Positions 1 through 8,766 are shown, counted from the first letter of the stretch. The stretch: DNA of 64,000 bases from Bacteriovorax sp. (GCA_014377485.1 JACMPM010000136.1:1-64000); one strand, 5' to 3'. Notes: generated by a model not told the origin, from the letters alone. Translations and numbers: made by a program.

Positions 1-171
1 GGAACTGGTTTTGGGATGCCGATTGTAAAGGCGTATACGCATATGTTTGGTGGAAGAGTTGAGGCATCTTCTTCGCAGAAAGAAGAAGATAGCGGAACAA
101 CCATTTCATTGTATTTACCAAATATTGAAGTTTATAATAAAATGTCTGAAACTCAAACTTATCTTCAATAG
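1..171 (+). CDS. Histidine kinase C-terminal fragment (5' end outside window)
   Basis: The frame is open from base 1 to a TAG at 169-171 and gives 56 residues. It begins in the G2 box of a GHKL ATPase domain (GTGFGMPIVKAYTHMFGG), followed by a 'SGTTISLYLP' strand typical of the end of HATPase_c domains. This is the last part of a sensor histidine kinase or a hybrid kinase lacking a C-terminal receiver. Nothing upstream is visible, so the sensor domain and partner are unknown. It reads towards the minus-strand gene that ends 10 bases later, so the two are convergent. Confidence 0.8.
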   Translation, partial: GTGFGMPIVKAYTHMFGGRVEASSSQKEEDSGTTISLYLPNIEVYNKMSETQTYLQ

Positions 172-181
172 GTATATCTCA

Positions 182-892
182 TTAAGCCGCAATAATGAGG
201 GCCCTTCCATTTCTATTTTCCCAAAGCTCTTCAAAATATTCAGAGTAGGGATTTGTGTCATAAATTTCGAGAACTTCATCTGGAAAAAAAACAACGAGAT
301 CTACTAAGGTTTTATCTGATCCTGCTTCAAACTCCAGTCCTTCGACTAATTGAATACCGCCATTTTTATAAGAAACTTTATCTATTCCTTTGTTAACTCT
401 GGTTATGGCCGACATTGCATCTTTTCCAGATTTTAAAAAATATTTTCCAATCATCGCTGTAATTAGCGTACGCCAAGGATTTTTTCCAAGGCTTGTCGGG
501 CCTTCTCCTCTGAAGTTTTCGCAAACAGTATATTGAGTACACGTTATAATATTCGGTCCTCGGGCACAAAGAGCTTTTATCGCATCCTCAGGCCAGCAGT
601 TGAAATATGAGTCGTGATGAGCATATTCATCCGTCATATTTAGATGGGTAAATATACAGACAGCAAAGCATTCACCTTTATAAAAGAGGGAAAGCACATC
701 GTCCTGTCTTGTAAACGTGTCGGAGTTTAAACTTTTAGGAGAATTAAAATCCATTTGATAAGTTTTCTGCCATGTCTCATGCCATGCTTTAAAACTTAAG
801 TCATAAACTCTATGAAACTCTCTGCTGTTTTCTGATTTTTTTGCCTTTAATACAAAAGCAGTTACTTGATTTAAATCCCAGTTCTTATTCAC
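182..892 (-). CDS. GNAT-like protein paired with a diiron protein
   Basis: 236 residues, starting at a GTG that lies 7 bases after an AGGAG ribosome site. No signal peptide or membrane segment is seen. A stretch around residues 115-140 (ITCTQYTVCENFRGEG) resembles the beta4/loop signature of GNAT or acyl-homoserine-lactone-synthase-like folds, but I cannot confirm a family. The gene starts 26 bases after the stop of the heme-oxygenase-like gene upstream on the same strand, so they are very likely one transcript. The pairing suggests the two act on the same small molecule, for example an acylated amino acid or signal. That is inference; the product is best treated as a hypothetical protein of probable acyltransferase fold. 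Confidence 0.6.
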   Translation of the reverse strand: MNKNWDLNQVTAFVLKAKKSENSREFHRVYDLSFKAWHETWQKTYQMDFNSPKSLNSDTFTRQDDVLSLFYKGECFAVCIFTHLNMTDEYAHHDSYFNCWPEDAIKALCARGPNIITCTQYTVCENFRGEGPTSLGKNPWRTLITAMIGKYFLKSGKDAMSAITRVNKGIDKVSYKNGGIQLVEGLEFEAGSDKTLVDLVVFFPDEVLEIYDTNPYSEYFEELWENRNGRALIIAA

Positions 893-918
893 AGATCAAC
901 TCCTTTTATACATCTCAT

Positions 919-1563
919 TTAAGCAGATTTTTTATAATGAGCATTATTCCATTTAATTTTTAATTCAGAGATCATTTGATTATATGCATAGGATGATTGG
1001 ATTATGTTTTTTTCTATAATAGCTAAATTAGCATCATCTAAACTCATGATCATTTTTAATGCTTGTTCAACATGGGCCGGATCTTCTTCGCCATGAACTT
1101 GTAAAAAACTCGCAGTTCGATTTCCATGGAGTTCTGTAATTATTTGGGTAAGTGGGGGACATACATATTTTGCAAGTGCTTCCAGGTATAAAACATATCC
1201 CATTAGTGCCAGCGGTTTTTCATGTTCAATTTTGTAATATTGAGGTTCGTAAAATATACGGGTAGTGTTGTGTTCTTTAAAATCATCGATACTATAACCC
1301 AAATGTTTTAAGTCATTGAGTGCAAGTTTTTCATGATTAGATTCCTCACCAAGATGTTTAATGAATCGCAAATGAAGCTGTTGCTCTTGTTCGTAATTTA
1401 GCCTTGAAGCACATAAGGCAAGCAGTCTGGTAGAGTGCCTGACATAATAAAAAGTTTGGGCGACATAATCGGCGTAGAATTCTTTATTCTTCCAGTCGCA
1501 TTCATTCACATGCTTAATACTCAAATCTAACTCAATCGCTAAAACTTTTTCTAGACCCTGCAT
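919..1563 (-). CDS. Heme-oxygenase-like diiron (TENA/PqqC-fold) protein
   Basis: 214 residues, ATG preceded by GAGGT. The protein is predicted all-helical and carries spaced metal-ligand-like residues: E73/E74 and H77 in 'HLGEESNHEKL', E128 in 'YLEALAKY', and H157, E160, D161 and H164 in 'HGEEDPAHVEQAL'. This E-H / E / D-H pattern is what is seen in iron-containing heme-oxygenase-like oxidases (the HDO group, which includes N-oxygenases and desaturase-like enzymes). The substrate cannot be read from the sequence. It is the first gene of a two-gene unit with the GNAT-like protein downstream. It could instead be a non-redox TenA-like protein, but the acidic/histidine set favours a metal-binding enzyme. 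Confidence 0.65.
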   Translation of the reverse strand: MQGLEKVLAIELDLSIKHVNECDWKNKEFYADYVAQTFYYVRHSTRLLALCASRLNYEQEQQLHLRFIKHLGEESNHEKLALNDLKHLGYSIDDFKEHNTTRIFYEPQYYKIEHEKPLALMGYVLYLEALAKYVCPPLTQIITELHGNRTASFLQVHGEEDPAHVEQALKMIMSLDDANLAIIEKNIIQSSYAYNQMISELKIKWNNAHYKKSA

Positions 1564-1720
1564 ATTACCTCACTCTATTTTTTATTGACTGAAAGTAGTC
1601 TAAAAGAGTTTAGAGTAAATAAATAAAATATGAATAATAGAAGTGATTTAAGAGTGTTATATTAATTGATATTCACTTGATAGACCTTAAAAACGCCTCA
1701 AATTATTGGTGGTACTACTA

Positions 1721-1742
1721 CCTTAAATCTGAGATTTAAAGG
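1721..1742. promoter_or_regulatory. Imperfect dyad upstream of PAS histidine kinase gene
   Basis: A 13-base palindrome AAATCT-G-AGATTT is extended by CCTT on one side and AAAGG on the other. It lies in the 255-base gap between the divergent diiron gene and the PAS kinase gene, about 77 bases before the kinase ATG. It could be an operator or a small RNA hairpin. No known regulator site is recognised. Confidence 0.25.
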
Positions 1743-1818
1743 ACTTAAAATCGGTCTTGCAATTGTTTGAAAAATAAGAAATCGTACTATCTACGGCATA
1801 TTTATTGAAGGCGAAATA

Positions 1819-3342
1819 ATGAAACGGGCCATTCCTTTATCCCATAATATTAAGAAAGAACTTCAGAACATCTTGAGTGCTGTTGATCATTCTTCTATTA
1901 TTGTCATCACCAATTCTTTAGGCAAGATAACTTACGTCAATGATCAATTTTGCGAAATTTCAAAACACAATAGAGCAGACCTACTTGGACAAAACCTCAG
2001 GATTATTAAGTCAGGTCATCATTCAGATCGATTTTTTACTGAACTTTGGACCACTATTTCTTCCGGTCATATTTGGAAAGGTGAAATAAAAAACCGTGCT
2101 CAAGATGGCAGTTTTTATTGGACCTCTAATACCATTACTCCTTCTATAAATGCAGACGGGTATTCCATTGAATATGTTTCCATTCAATTTGATATTTCTG
2201 AGAAAAAGATTTTAGAAGATAATTTGAACAAGCTTAAAATAGAATTGCACCAAGTGACCTCAGAGCGTGAAATCAGAGAACTCTATCTCTCGACACTTAG
2301 CCATGATCTGAAAACGCCGCTGTCAATTGCTAAGATTTCGGCCGAGATTATACAAAAAAAATATACGGATACAGATACTGAAAAAATTAAAAATTTATCA
2401 ACTAAAATAACAAACAATATTAACAGAGTTGATCTCTTGATAACTGGTTTACTAGACGCCAATCGAAGTAGAGGCCAGATAAATTTTCCATTGGAGTTTG
2501 TAGAGTTGGACATGAATAATGTCGTTTTAGAAACGCTTGAAAATTTAAAAACTATTTATGGGGACAGATTTAGTTTGGAGACCAATGGTAATTTGATTGG
2601 ATATTGGTCTCTATTGGGCATAAAAAGAATTCTAGAAAACCTGACCACTAATGCAATTAAATACGGCGATGCCGATTCTCCTGTTGTTGTTAAAATAAAA
2701 GGTAACGAGAATAATTTAATATTATCAGTTCAAAATCAAGGTAATCCGATTTCTGAAATGGATCAAAGAATTATTTTTGATTATTTGCAAAGATCAACGT
2801 CTGCAGAATCCGGTAATCAAAATGGATGGGGACTTGGTCTTTCAATAGTTAAAGGTATGACAGAGGCCCACGGAGGAAGCATTAGGGTGTTTAGTTATGC
2901 TGGTAAGGACGGCACTACTTTTGCGTTGACCTTGCCAAAAGACTCGAGGCCTTTTACAAAAGACAAAGAGATTCAAAGTCCAAACTTAATAATGGCCAGC
3001 GAAGGTGATAACTATCTTAGGCTTTTTCGCCATATGCCGGAAATTCAAGTTCTTTTGTCTGGTCCACTACATATATTTGAGTTTGTTAACGAAGCTTACA
3101 TGGATACTTTTGGCTTTAATCCCATCGGTATGTCAGTTCGTGACCTAGGCCCTGCCAGAGAGAATTACATTTCAATTTTTGACGAAGTGTATTCTACAGG
3201 TATACCTCGTACCATCATGAAAAATCCCATAATCATTGGCGGAGCAACTCGATATTTAAATCAGACTTTTGTTCCCAGAAAGAATTACTCTGGAAATATT
3301 ATTGGAATTCTCACTATATCTTCTGAAGTGCCTCTTAATTAG
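1819..3342 (+). CDS. Cytoplasmic PAS-domain sensor histidine kinase
   Basis: 507 residues with no transmembrane segment, so a soluble kinase. A PAS domain fills roughly residues 20-130 (ITNSLGKITYVNDQFCEIS through SIQFDISEKK). A HisKA dimerisation helix follows with phospho-acceptor H162 in 'LSTLSHDLKTPLSIAK'. The HATPase domain spans about 255-385, with N box 'ILENLTTNAIKYGDAD' and G box 'GWGLGLSIVKGMTEAHGG'. Residues 390-507 form a second PAS-like domain placed after the kinase, which is unusual, since sensors normally precede the kinase core. Its kinase core is closely similar to that of the next gene, with which it overlaps tail to tail by 8 bases. No response regulator is encoded nearby. 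Start supported by AAGGCG upstream. Confidence 0.88.
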   Translation: MKRAIPLSHNIKKELQNILSAVDHSSIIVITNSLGKITYVNDQFCEISKHNRADLLGQNLRIIKSGHHSDRFFTELWTTISSGHIWKGEIKNRAQDGSFYWTSNTITPSINADGYSIEYVSIQFDISEKKILEDNLNKLKIELHQVTSEREIRELYLSTLSHDLKTPLSIAKISAEIIQKKYTDTDTEKIKNLSTKITNNINRVDLLITGLLDANRSRGQINFPLEFVELDMNNVVLETLENLKTIYGDRFSLETNGNLIGYWSLLGIKRILENLTTNAIKYGDADSPVVVKIKGNENNLILSVQNQGNPISEMDQRIIFDYLQRSTSAESGNQNGWGLGLSIVKGMTEAHGGSIRVFSYAGKDGTTFALTLPKDSRPFTKDKEIQSPNLIMASEGDNYLRLFRHMPEIQVLLSGPLHIFEFVNEAYMDTFGFNPIGMSVRDLGPARENYISIFDEVYSTGIPRTIMKNPIIIGGATRYLNQTFVPRKNYSGNIIGILTISSEVPLN

Positions 3343-4552
3343 AACGGTTATCCTTAGGCAGGACCATTGTAAATGTCGTACCTAACTCTTTAGAACTCTC
3401 AACTTGAACTGAACCACCGTGAGCTTCAACCATTCCTCGAACTAGAGTCAAGCCAATACCCCAACCACGTACACCACTGGCCAGTGCAGACTTCGTTCGT
3501 TGATGCATCTGAAATAGATTGGCAATATCTTCGGCTGCGATCGGGGGGCCTTCATTATGAATGGCAATTTGAACATTTTGATTTGTTTGCGATAGCGAAA
3601 CTAAAATGGGATGATTTGTTGCTCCGTATTTAAGAGCGTTACTGATAAGATTATCAATGGCCCGACGAATACCGTCGCGACTCCAATATCCATAAATTTT
3701 TTGATTACCTTTGAGTTCTATGCGATCTTCAGGTAGATCAGTTAGATCTTCAATTACAGATTTCAACATTTCTTGCAGATCAATTTCTTCAAACTTTAAA
3801 GGTAATTTTTCTCCGGCCTTAATTCGATTAGCGTCTAGTAAATTTTCAATCATATGATCAACACGTTCGATACTTCCAATTATTTTTTTTGACATTAATT
3901 TGCAGGTCTCAGGATTATTGGTTTTGTAGATCATGCCTGCATTCATTTTGACTGATCCTAAAGAATTTCGAAGATCGTGAGTTAAAGTTGTTACAAATAC
4001 TTCTCTTTGATCGCGTTCCTCTTCTAAGTCTAGTATAGATTCCTCTTTCAATTTTTTCAGATCATTGGCGGTATAATATCGATCGAGTGCAATGGAGATG
4101 AGGTTTGTGATCGCATCTGCAAAGGCCAGATCACCTTCGTCCAATTTTTCCTTTCCCTCCATGACGAGCATGCCAAATGTAGGTCTAAGATAAGAGACTA
4201 ATGGAAGAGCAATAAAATTAACTCCAGGAACTATTTGATTCGCTTTTAAGTTTAACCTGTAAGTTGGATCTGTAAGTTGAGTGTAAAACTGATTTCCCAT
4301 TGTGACTGCTTCTTTGATATGTTCCTGGGGCACGTCCTTATTTTGCCAAATGGTTGTGGTGGTGGTAGCACCACGCCCCTCAGTGAGAATTGAAGTCTGG
4401 ATAGGGATCGCTTTAGCAGCTAACGCCATTAGGATCGGAAAAGTTTTTTCTAGTGTTTCAAAGCTAGCAATGACTTTACTAATGTCGTAGAGGATCTCGA
4501 GCTGGTGGTACGTCTTTTGCTCTATCGGCACCTCGGTCTGAGTGTTCACCAT
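3335..4552 (-). CDS. GAF-domain sensor histidine kinase coupled to KaiC
   Basis: 405 residues from the ATG at 4552, which has GAAGGAG at good spacing; an in-frame TTG two codons earlier is less likely. A GAF-like sensor domain covers about residues 15-160. HisKA follows with H192 in 'TTLTHDLRNSLGSVK', then a HATPase domain with N box 'AIDNLISNALKYGA' and G box 'GWGIGLTLVRGMVEAHGG'. No membrane segment. The coding start overlaps the 3' end of the KaiC-like gene by 74 bases, so translation is probably coupled and the two proteins likely work together, as KaiC and SasA/LabA-type kinases do in clock output. It shares LLDANR, GYWS..GI and LPKD motifs with the PAS kinase at 1819-3342, so the two are paralogues. 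Confidence 0.88.
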   Translation of the reverse strand: MVNTQTEVPIEQKTYHQLEILYDISKVIASFETLEKTFPILMALAAKAIPIQTSILTEGRGATTTTTIWQNKDVPQEHIKEAVTMGNQFYTQLTDPTYRLNLKANQIVPGVNFIALPLVSYLRPTFGMLVMEGKEKLDEGDLAFADAITNLISIALDRYYTANDLKKLKEESILDLEEERDQREVFVTTLTHDLRNSLGSVKMNAGMIYKTNNPETCKLMSKKIIGSIERVDHMIENLLDANRIKAGEKLPLKFEEIDLQEMLKSVIEDLTDLPEDRIELKGNQKIYGYWSRDGIRRAIDNLISNALKYGATNHPILVSLSQTNQNVQIAIHNEGPPIAAEDIANLFQMHQRTKSALASGVRGWGIGLTLVRGMVEAHGGSVQVESSKELGTTFTMVLPKDNRSN

Positions 4553-6503
4553 AGTCAACTCCTTCTAAAGTTCTTGCTGTTCCCTGTTTTTCGTCATGAT
4601 CAAGTATTTGCCTTGGAGTAATGAGAATTCCATTACTGGTGATTTTCATTTCATGTCTGCCGTCCATATGGGCGGTATTTCTGAGCTTGTAAATTTCAAT
4701 GAAGCGCTCCCGTTCAAAATCTTTCTCGCTTGATGTGAGTAATATGACTCCATCAACAACAGTCTCTTCAACACCAAACCTGCTTAGCTTATTACTGCCA
4801 TAGGGGATGTCCGTAATAAAGAAGCCAATCCCGTGAGCTTTCTGCACCAGAGTAGCAAGTTGAAATACTTTTTCTCTAACAATTTGTTGGTCACTGATTT
4901 TATGAACAAATAGCGAGACAGAGTCGATGACGATTCGTTTTGCTTTTAATTTGGTTATTCGCTCGTTCATCATTAAAAGATGTTTTTCTACAACGATGTC
5001 TGGTTGAGCGATAAAGATAATTTCAATCATTCCTGAATCAATGAGCTGATCAATTTCCCACCCCATGCCGCGGGCCTCAGCGAGGAGCCGTTCGTCGGTT
5101 TCTTCAAATGAAAAATAGATGCCCCTTTCTCCAAAGTCTTTGGCACCCCTGTAGAGAAATTCTAAGGAGAGAAGCGTTTTTCCCGTGCCTGCTACTCCTG
5201 AGAGAAGGAAACTTGAACCAAACGGAACTCCTTCTCCTAATAAATCATCCATTTTTGAAATGCCAAGTTTTGCACGATCTGGGCCTTTTTTATTCTTTTC
5301 TCCATGCTCGTCTGCTTCACGTCGGATTGTTACACGAGGTGCATAAACACCTATACCGTCCTCAGAGATGGACATAGCATGCTCGTCTCTGCTGTGGTTT
5401 GTTCCTCGCATTTTTACGACTTGTATGAACCTTTGTTGCTCACCGGACTCTAGCTTAATTTTAAGTTTGATAACTCCGTCGACGATGGAAAAAAGGGGAT
5501 TGGATTCTAAATCCGAATCATTAAATTCTCCCAATAAAAGTGTAGTGCATTCCCACGCCATGAGATTGACGGCGACGCCGTAGGTGAACTTACGAAGCTC
5601 TTCACGAGATTTGGCCAGGTCTTCGAAGACTTTAAAGCTATCAATCACCACAAAACTAGGCTTAACCCGTTTCACATGTTCCATCATTTGATCGATGCCT
5701 TCTTGAACACTTTCTAATTTAAGTATTCCGCCCAGATCGATGAATTCAATAATGTCATTTGCAATTTTACCTGGATCAAAAAATTTAAACTGGCTTAAGT
5801 ATTTTAAGGTTTTAGCAGTTGGCTCAGAGAGAGTTTGAAAGAAAAGGACAGGACTGTCCGATGTTGCATTTGGAAAACAGATTTGCTGCGAAAGGATAGT
5901 TTTTCCTGTGCCGGGTGAACCAGCGATAATTGTTATTGTTCCCTCTGGAAGGCCACCACCCAAGATTTCATCAAGATTTGAAATATGAGTTAATATACGG
6001 GGAATTTTGGGTATGCCGCCCTTTAAATCAATTGGTGCTTTCATGCTTTTTAACTCTTTTTGTTTTTTGTCTAATTGTTTTGACCGCTCACTGGATGCTG
6101 CAGCAACAGCTTTGGGATCTTCAAGCAAGAATGATCTAAGTTCTCGATAGAGACCATCGAGCAAAATATCTGAAGTGAGATTTCCAACTAGGTTAAGTAT
6201 CATGACCAAGAAATATCGATACGCGGCAATGAGCTGTTTACTATCAGCTATTTCAATATCGCCAACTGCCACACCTCGGTCAAATTTAATAGAAGCAAGA
6301 ATAGGAAAACTATCTTTACTTAGATAAAGTGCGCGATCAAAAATTGCATCAATGGTGATTTCGCTCAACGTTCGAGAAGACCGTATCCAAAGCGCATTAA
6401 CCACTTGGGCTAATACTTTTGACAACTTTTCTTGAGGCACATTGCGACTGAGTCTTTCAATACACTCATCGACAATTTCGTCCGGATTTTCTTGTGTATT
6501 CAT
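4479..6503 (-). CDS. KaiC-like double RecA-ATPase with N-terminal extension
   Basis: 674 residues from the ATG at 6503 (AAGGAG upstream). About 165 N-terminal residues of unknown fold, partly helical, precede two KaiC/RecA domains. Domain 1 has Walker A GSPGTGKT near 195-202, but the usual catalytic Glu pair is Ser-Glu (S226, E227, in TLSEP). Domain 2 has Walker A GVAGTGKT near 436-443 and an intact Glu pair in 'FSFEETDE' (467-468). By eye-alignment, the cyanobacterial S431/T432 phosphosite becomes Glu580-Thr581, a possible fixed phosphomimic at one position. The family covers circadian KaiC and many bacterial and archaeal KaiC-like signalling ATPases. No kaiA or kaiB is seen. The 3' end overlaps the GAF histidine kinase gene by 74 bases. 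Confidence 0.88.
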   Translation of the reverse strand: MNTQENPDEIVDECIERLSRNVPQEKLSKVLAQVVNALWIRSSRTLSEITIDAIFDRALYLSKDSFPILASIKFDRGVAVGDIEIADSKQLIAAYRYFLVMILNLVGNLTSDILLDGLYRELRSFLLEDPKAVAAASSERSKQLDKKQKELKSMKAPIDLKGGIPKIPRILTHISNLDEILGGGLPEGTITIIAGSPGTGKTILSQQICFPNATSDSPVLFFQTLSEPTAKTLKYLSQFKFFDPGKIANDIIEFIDLGGILKLESVQEGIDQMMEHVKRVKPSFVVIDSFKVFEDLAKSREELRKFTYGVAVNLMAWECTTLLLGEFNDSDLESNPLFSIVDGVIKLKIKLESGEQQRFIQVVKMRGTNHSRDEHAMSISEDGIGVYAPRVTIRREADEHGEKNKKGPDRAKLGISKMDDLLGEGVPFGSSFLLSGVAGTGKTLLSLEFLYRGAKDFGERGIYFSFEETDERLLAEARGMGWEIDQLIDSGMIEIIFIAQPDIVVEKHLLMMNERITKLKAKRIVIDSVSLFVHKISDQQIVREKVFQLATLVQKAHGIGFFITDIPYGSNKLSRFGVEETVVDGVILLTSSEKDFERERFIEIYKLRNTAHMDGRHEMKITSNGILITPRQILDHDEKQGTARTLEGVDYGEHSDRGADRAKDVPPARDPLRH

Positions 6504-6627
6504 ATCCAAAACTCCTTAAAAGATTTTCTAATGCCTCGAACTGCGATCTGTTAAGTGCAAGAATTATTCCAAGGGAATTTGATGTGATATGTTGAATGTA
6601 ATTTGATTAAAAAAACGATGCCAAAAG

Positions 6628-6703
6628 TGGTGCCCGGGGACAGAATCGAACTGCCGACACAGGGATTTTCAGTCCCTTGCTCTACCGACTGAGCTACCCG
6701 GGC
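6628..6703 (-). tRNA. tRNA-Phe (GAA)
   Basis: 76 bases including an encoded CCA end. The acceptor stem GCCCGGG pairs with CCCGGGC, the D arm contains TAGCTCAGTCGGTAGAGC, the anticodon loop is CTGAAAA with anticodon GAA, and the T loop reads TTCGATT. All four arms fold normally. It stands alone between the divergent kaiC-like and DUF1176 genes. Confidence 0.97.
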
Positions 6704-6725
6704 GCAACCATTTTTTGGAATCTAA

Positions 6726-6754
6726 AAATTAATAGAAGTGCCTCTCTTCGTCAA
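6726..6754 (-). promoter_or_regulatory. Candidate sigma-70 promoter of tRNA-Phe
   Basis: On the minus strand TTGACG (6749-6754) and TAATTT (6726-6731) are separated by 17 bases. A start point about 7 bases further on would give a leader of roughly 15 bases before the mature tRNA end at 6703. Confidence 0.5.
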
Positions 6755-6878
6755 ACGATTTCTCGTCTTCTTGCTTTAAATGCCAAAATAAATTGAAGTT
6801 TTTCTGAAGTTTTCAAAGTGCCGTATATTCTATAGATATTACCAGAGCAAAACTTAATCAACCTTAAGGGGAATATTC

Positions 6879-7418
6879 ATGAAGCTACGATTAATTTTAT
6901 CGGCAATAATCACTTTGGTCACTTTATCAGCTTTTGGAGCTGATAAAACACCAATTCAAATTCCTAAAGCAGTTCTCGATCGCCACAATGCCAGCTGTCC
7001 TGAGTTTAGTTCAGAGCAAGGTAAATATATGACGAAGGAAGTTTATACTTTACCCAAAGGGGAGTACTCACAATCACTTAAGTCGCTTTATATTTTAGGG
7101 TGTGAACTTTTTGCCTATAACAGTATGGAAAAGGCTTATATCGTCGATTCATACGGCGATATTGCCAATGTAGTAGTGGCCGAAGTTGTGTTTGATAAAT
7201 CTATCACCGCCACATCTGACTTGATGGGGACTTCTTTTGATCAAGCAAGCCTTATGCTTTCAACTTACTCAAAAGGACGCGGAATGGGGGATTGTGGAAG
7301 TTCGGCCGCCTACCAATACGATGCCAATTATCAAAATTTTTTTTTATTAGAAGCGCGCCTAAAAAATAATTGTGATGGTGACATGGAATCACAATGGCCT
7401 GTAGTTTATTCGAAATAA
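6879..7418 (+). CDS. Exported DUF1176-like protein
   Basis: 179 residues with an N-terminal signal peptide (about residues 1-20, ending SAFGA). The later part contains 'SKGRGMGDCGSSAAYQYD' and a terminal Trp-Pro-Val motif, a pattern I associate with DUF1176 proteins, whose function is unknown. Three to four cysteines (SCPEF, GCELF, GDCG, NNCDG) could form disulfides in the periplasm. The ATG follows AAGGGGA. The hydrolase gene begins 18 bases downstream on the same strand, so both may be cotranscribed. Confidence 0.7.
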   Translation: MKLRLILSAIITLVTLSAFGADKTPIQIPKAVLDRHNASCPEFSSEQGKYMTKEVYTLPKGEYSQSLKSLYILGCELFAYNSMEKAYIVDSYGDIANVVVAEVVFDKSITATSDLMGTSFDQASLMLSTYSKGRGMGDCGSSAAYQYDANYQNFFLLEARLKNNCDGDMESQWPVVYSK

Positions 7419-7436
7419 ATTCAGTATTCTCTTTCT

Positions 7437-8249
7437 ATGAAAGTTACAAAATTATTTCTTAATTATCAAAGTCAAAAAACTAACGCTCTCGTTTTCCTTC
7501 CTGAAGTTGGAGGAGAAATCGAGGGCGATGTTAAAGCAACATTTGCCATACTCACCCACGGATACACCGCCGATAAAAGCTCGATCATCAACTGGCCCAT
7601 TAGGCTTGCTGAAGCTGGTGTATCATGCATTCTTTTTGATCTTCCCGGGCACTATCTTGGTAATTTTTCTGAAGTCGAAGATTTTGAGCATTTTAAAAAT
7701 CATGGACACGAACTCTTTTATGAAGCTTTTTTAAGTTTGAAAAAATCTTTCATCGAGGAATTTCCACTTCATGAAAATTTGTTGGAGAATGATCAGTTAA
7801 AATTAGTTTTGGGCGGTCATTCATTGGGGGCTATGCTTTCCTTAAAGGCCTTAATGCTGCCTGAGTTTAAAGATTTTCAGAAACTCTCAATTGCCGTGGG
7901 GCTTGGAATGGCACCAAAAGATGTGGTTCATATCTTCGATACTCCTTTTTATAAAAGCACGCTGAAGGTACGCGAACAATTAGTTTCTCCCGCCCTTAAG
8001 CCCGATAATGTTTTTCCATGGATCAAAGAAGAAAAACAAACGATCGATGTTCATGACCTCACTATTCATTTAATTACCGGTGCTGATGATTTAGTCGTGG
8101 GCAATGACGGGATGGAGCGATTTGCGGAAGTCTTAAAGGCTCAAAATAATTCTGTCACAACTGAAAAACCTGCAAAACTCCCTCATCATGAACCTCAATT
8201 GGCCGCGTCTTATTTAAAGAAGTATTTGAAAAAAATTAATTGGCTTTAA
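7437..8249 (+). CDS. Alpha/beta hydrolase
   Basis: 270 residues, cytoplasmic. Classical alpha/beta-hydrolase features are present: 'THGYTADKSS' as the oxyanion-hole loop, 'LFDLPGH', the nucleophile elbow GGHSLGAM (Ser is the nucleophile), a late acidic residue in 'TGADDLVVG' and a His in 'LPHHEPQL'. This resembles BAAT/dienelactone-hydrolase-like carboxylesterases, but the substrate cannot be told. The 3' end overlaps the convergent DoxX gene by 4 bases. Confidence 0.82.
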   Translation: MKVTKLFLNYQSQKTNALVFLPEVGGEIEGDVKATFAILTHGYTADKSSIINWPIRLAEAGVSCILFDLPGHYLGNFSEVEDFEHFKNHGHELFYEAFLSLKKSFIEEFPLHENLLENDQLKLVLGGHSLGAMLSLKALMLPEFKDFQKLSIAVGLGMAPKDVVHIFDTPFYKSTLKVREQLVSPALKPDNVFPWIKEEKQTIDVHDLTIHLITGADDLVVGNDGMERFAEVLKAQNNSVTTEKPAKLPHHEPQLAASYLKKYLKKINWL

Positions 8250-8665
8250 TAAGCTTTAGGATTCTTCGCAAACATATACATCCAGGCAATTAATAAAAAT
8301 TGCAGAGGAATTCTGAGCATAAGTAACCAACTATTCGAAGAAGAATCTGGCAGCTCAATATTATGGGTATACAGATAAATATTCGCTGGCAGGACTGCAA
8401 ACAATAACGCCATTAATCCCCAAGCTGAAAAAGCTCGCGAAAATGGAATCATTAAGCCAATTCCTCCAAGTATTTCGAAAACCCCCGAGATATAAATAAG
8501 CATCAGTGGAATAGGAAGATAGTTTGGCATCATCTGCATATAAAATTCAGGCATCAAAAAATGGCGTCCACCGGCCACTACAAAAAATATTCCAGTCCCA
8601 TACAAAGCAATTTTTTTGAGTAACTTTTCTTGATGAGTTTCCATTTTATCAATTATTGCATCCAT
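8246..8665 (-). CDS. DoxX-family membrane protein
   Basis: 139 residues with four predicted transmembrane helices. 'AGGRHFLMPEFYMQMMP', 'ISGVFEILGGIGLMIP' and 'VLPANIYLY' are signatures of the DoxX / DoxX-like family, whose members have loosely defined redox or stress roles. The start is supported by AAAAAGGA. It is divergent from the XRE regulator gene and shares its upstream region with the large inverted repeat at 8767-8822, so it may be a target of that regulator. Confidence 0.8.
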   Translation of the reverse strand: MDAIIDKMETHQEKLLKKIALYGTGIFFVVAGGRHFLMPEFYMQMMPNYLPIPLMLIYISGVFEILGGIGLMIPFSRAFSAWGLMALLFAVLPANIYLYTHNIELPDSSSNSWLLMLRIPLQFLLIAWMYMFAKNPKAY

Positions 8666-8766
8666 TTTATTTTCCTTTTTATGAGGACCGAATCTTTCTT
8701 TATTTTACTCCTATCGATATCTCTTCGTAATACTTCAAATCCTCAAAATTCAACGATTTTGTAAAA

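Noticed and set aside
6628..6703. tRNA gene as a possible integration site with an attachment repeat
   Set aside because: No integrase gene and no second copy of the tRNA 3' end in the window.
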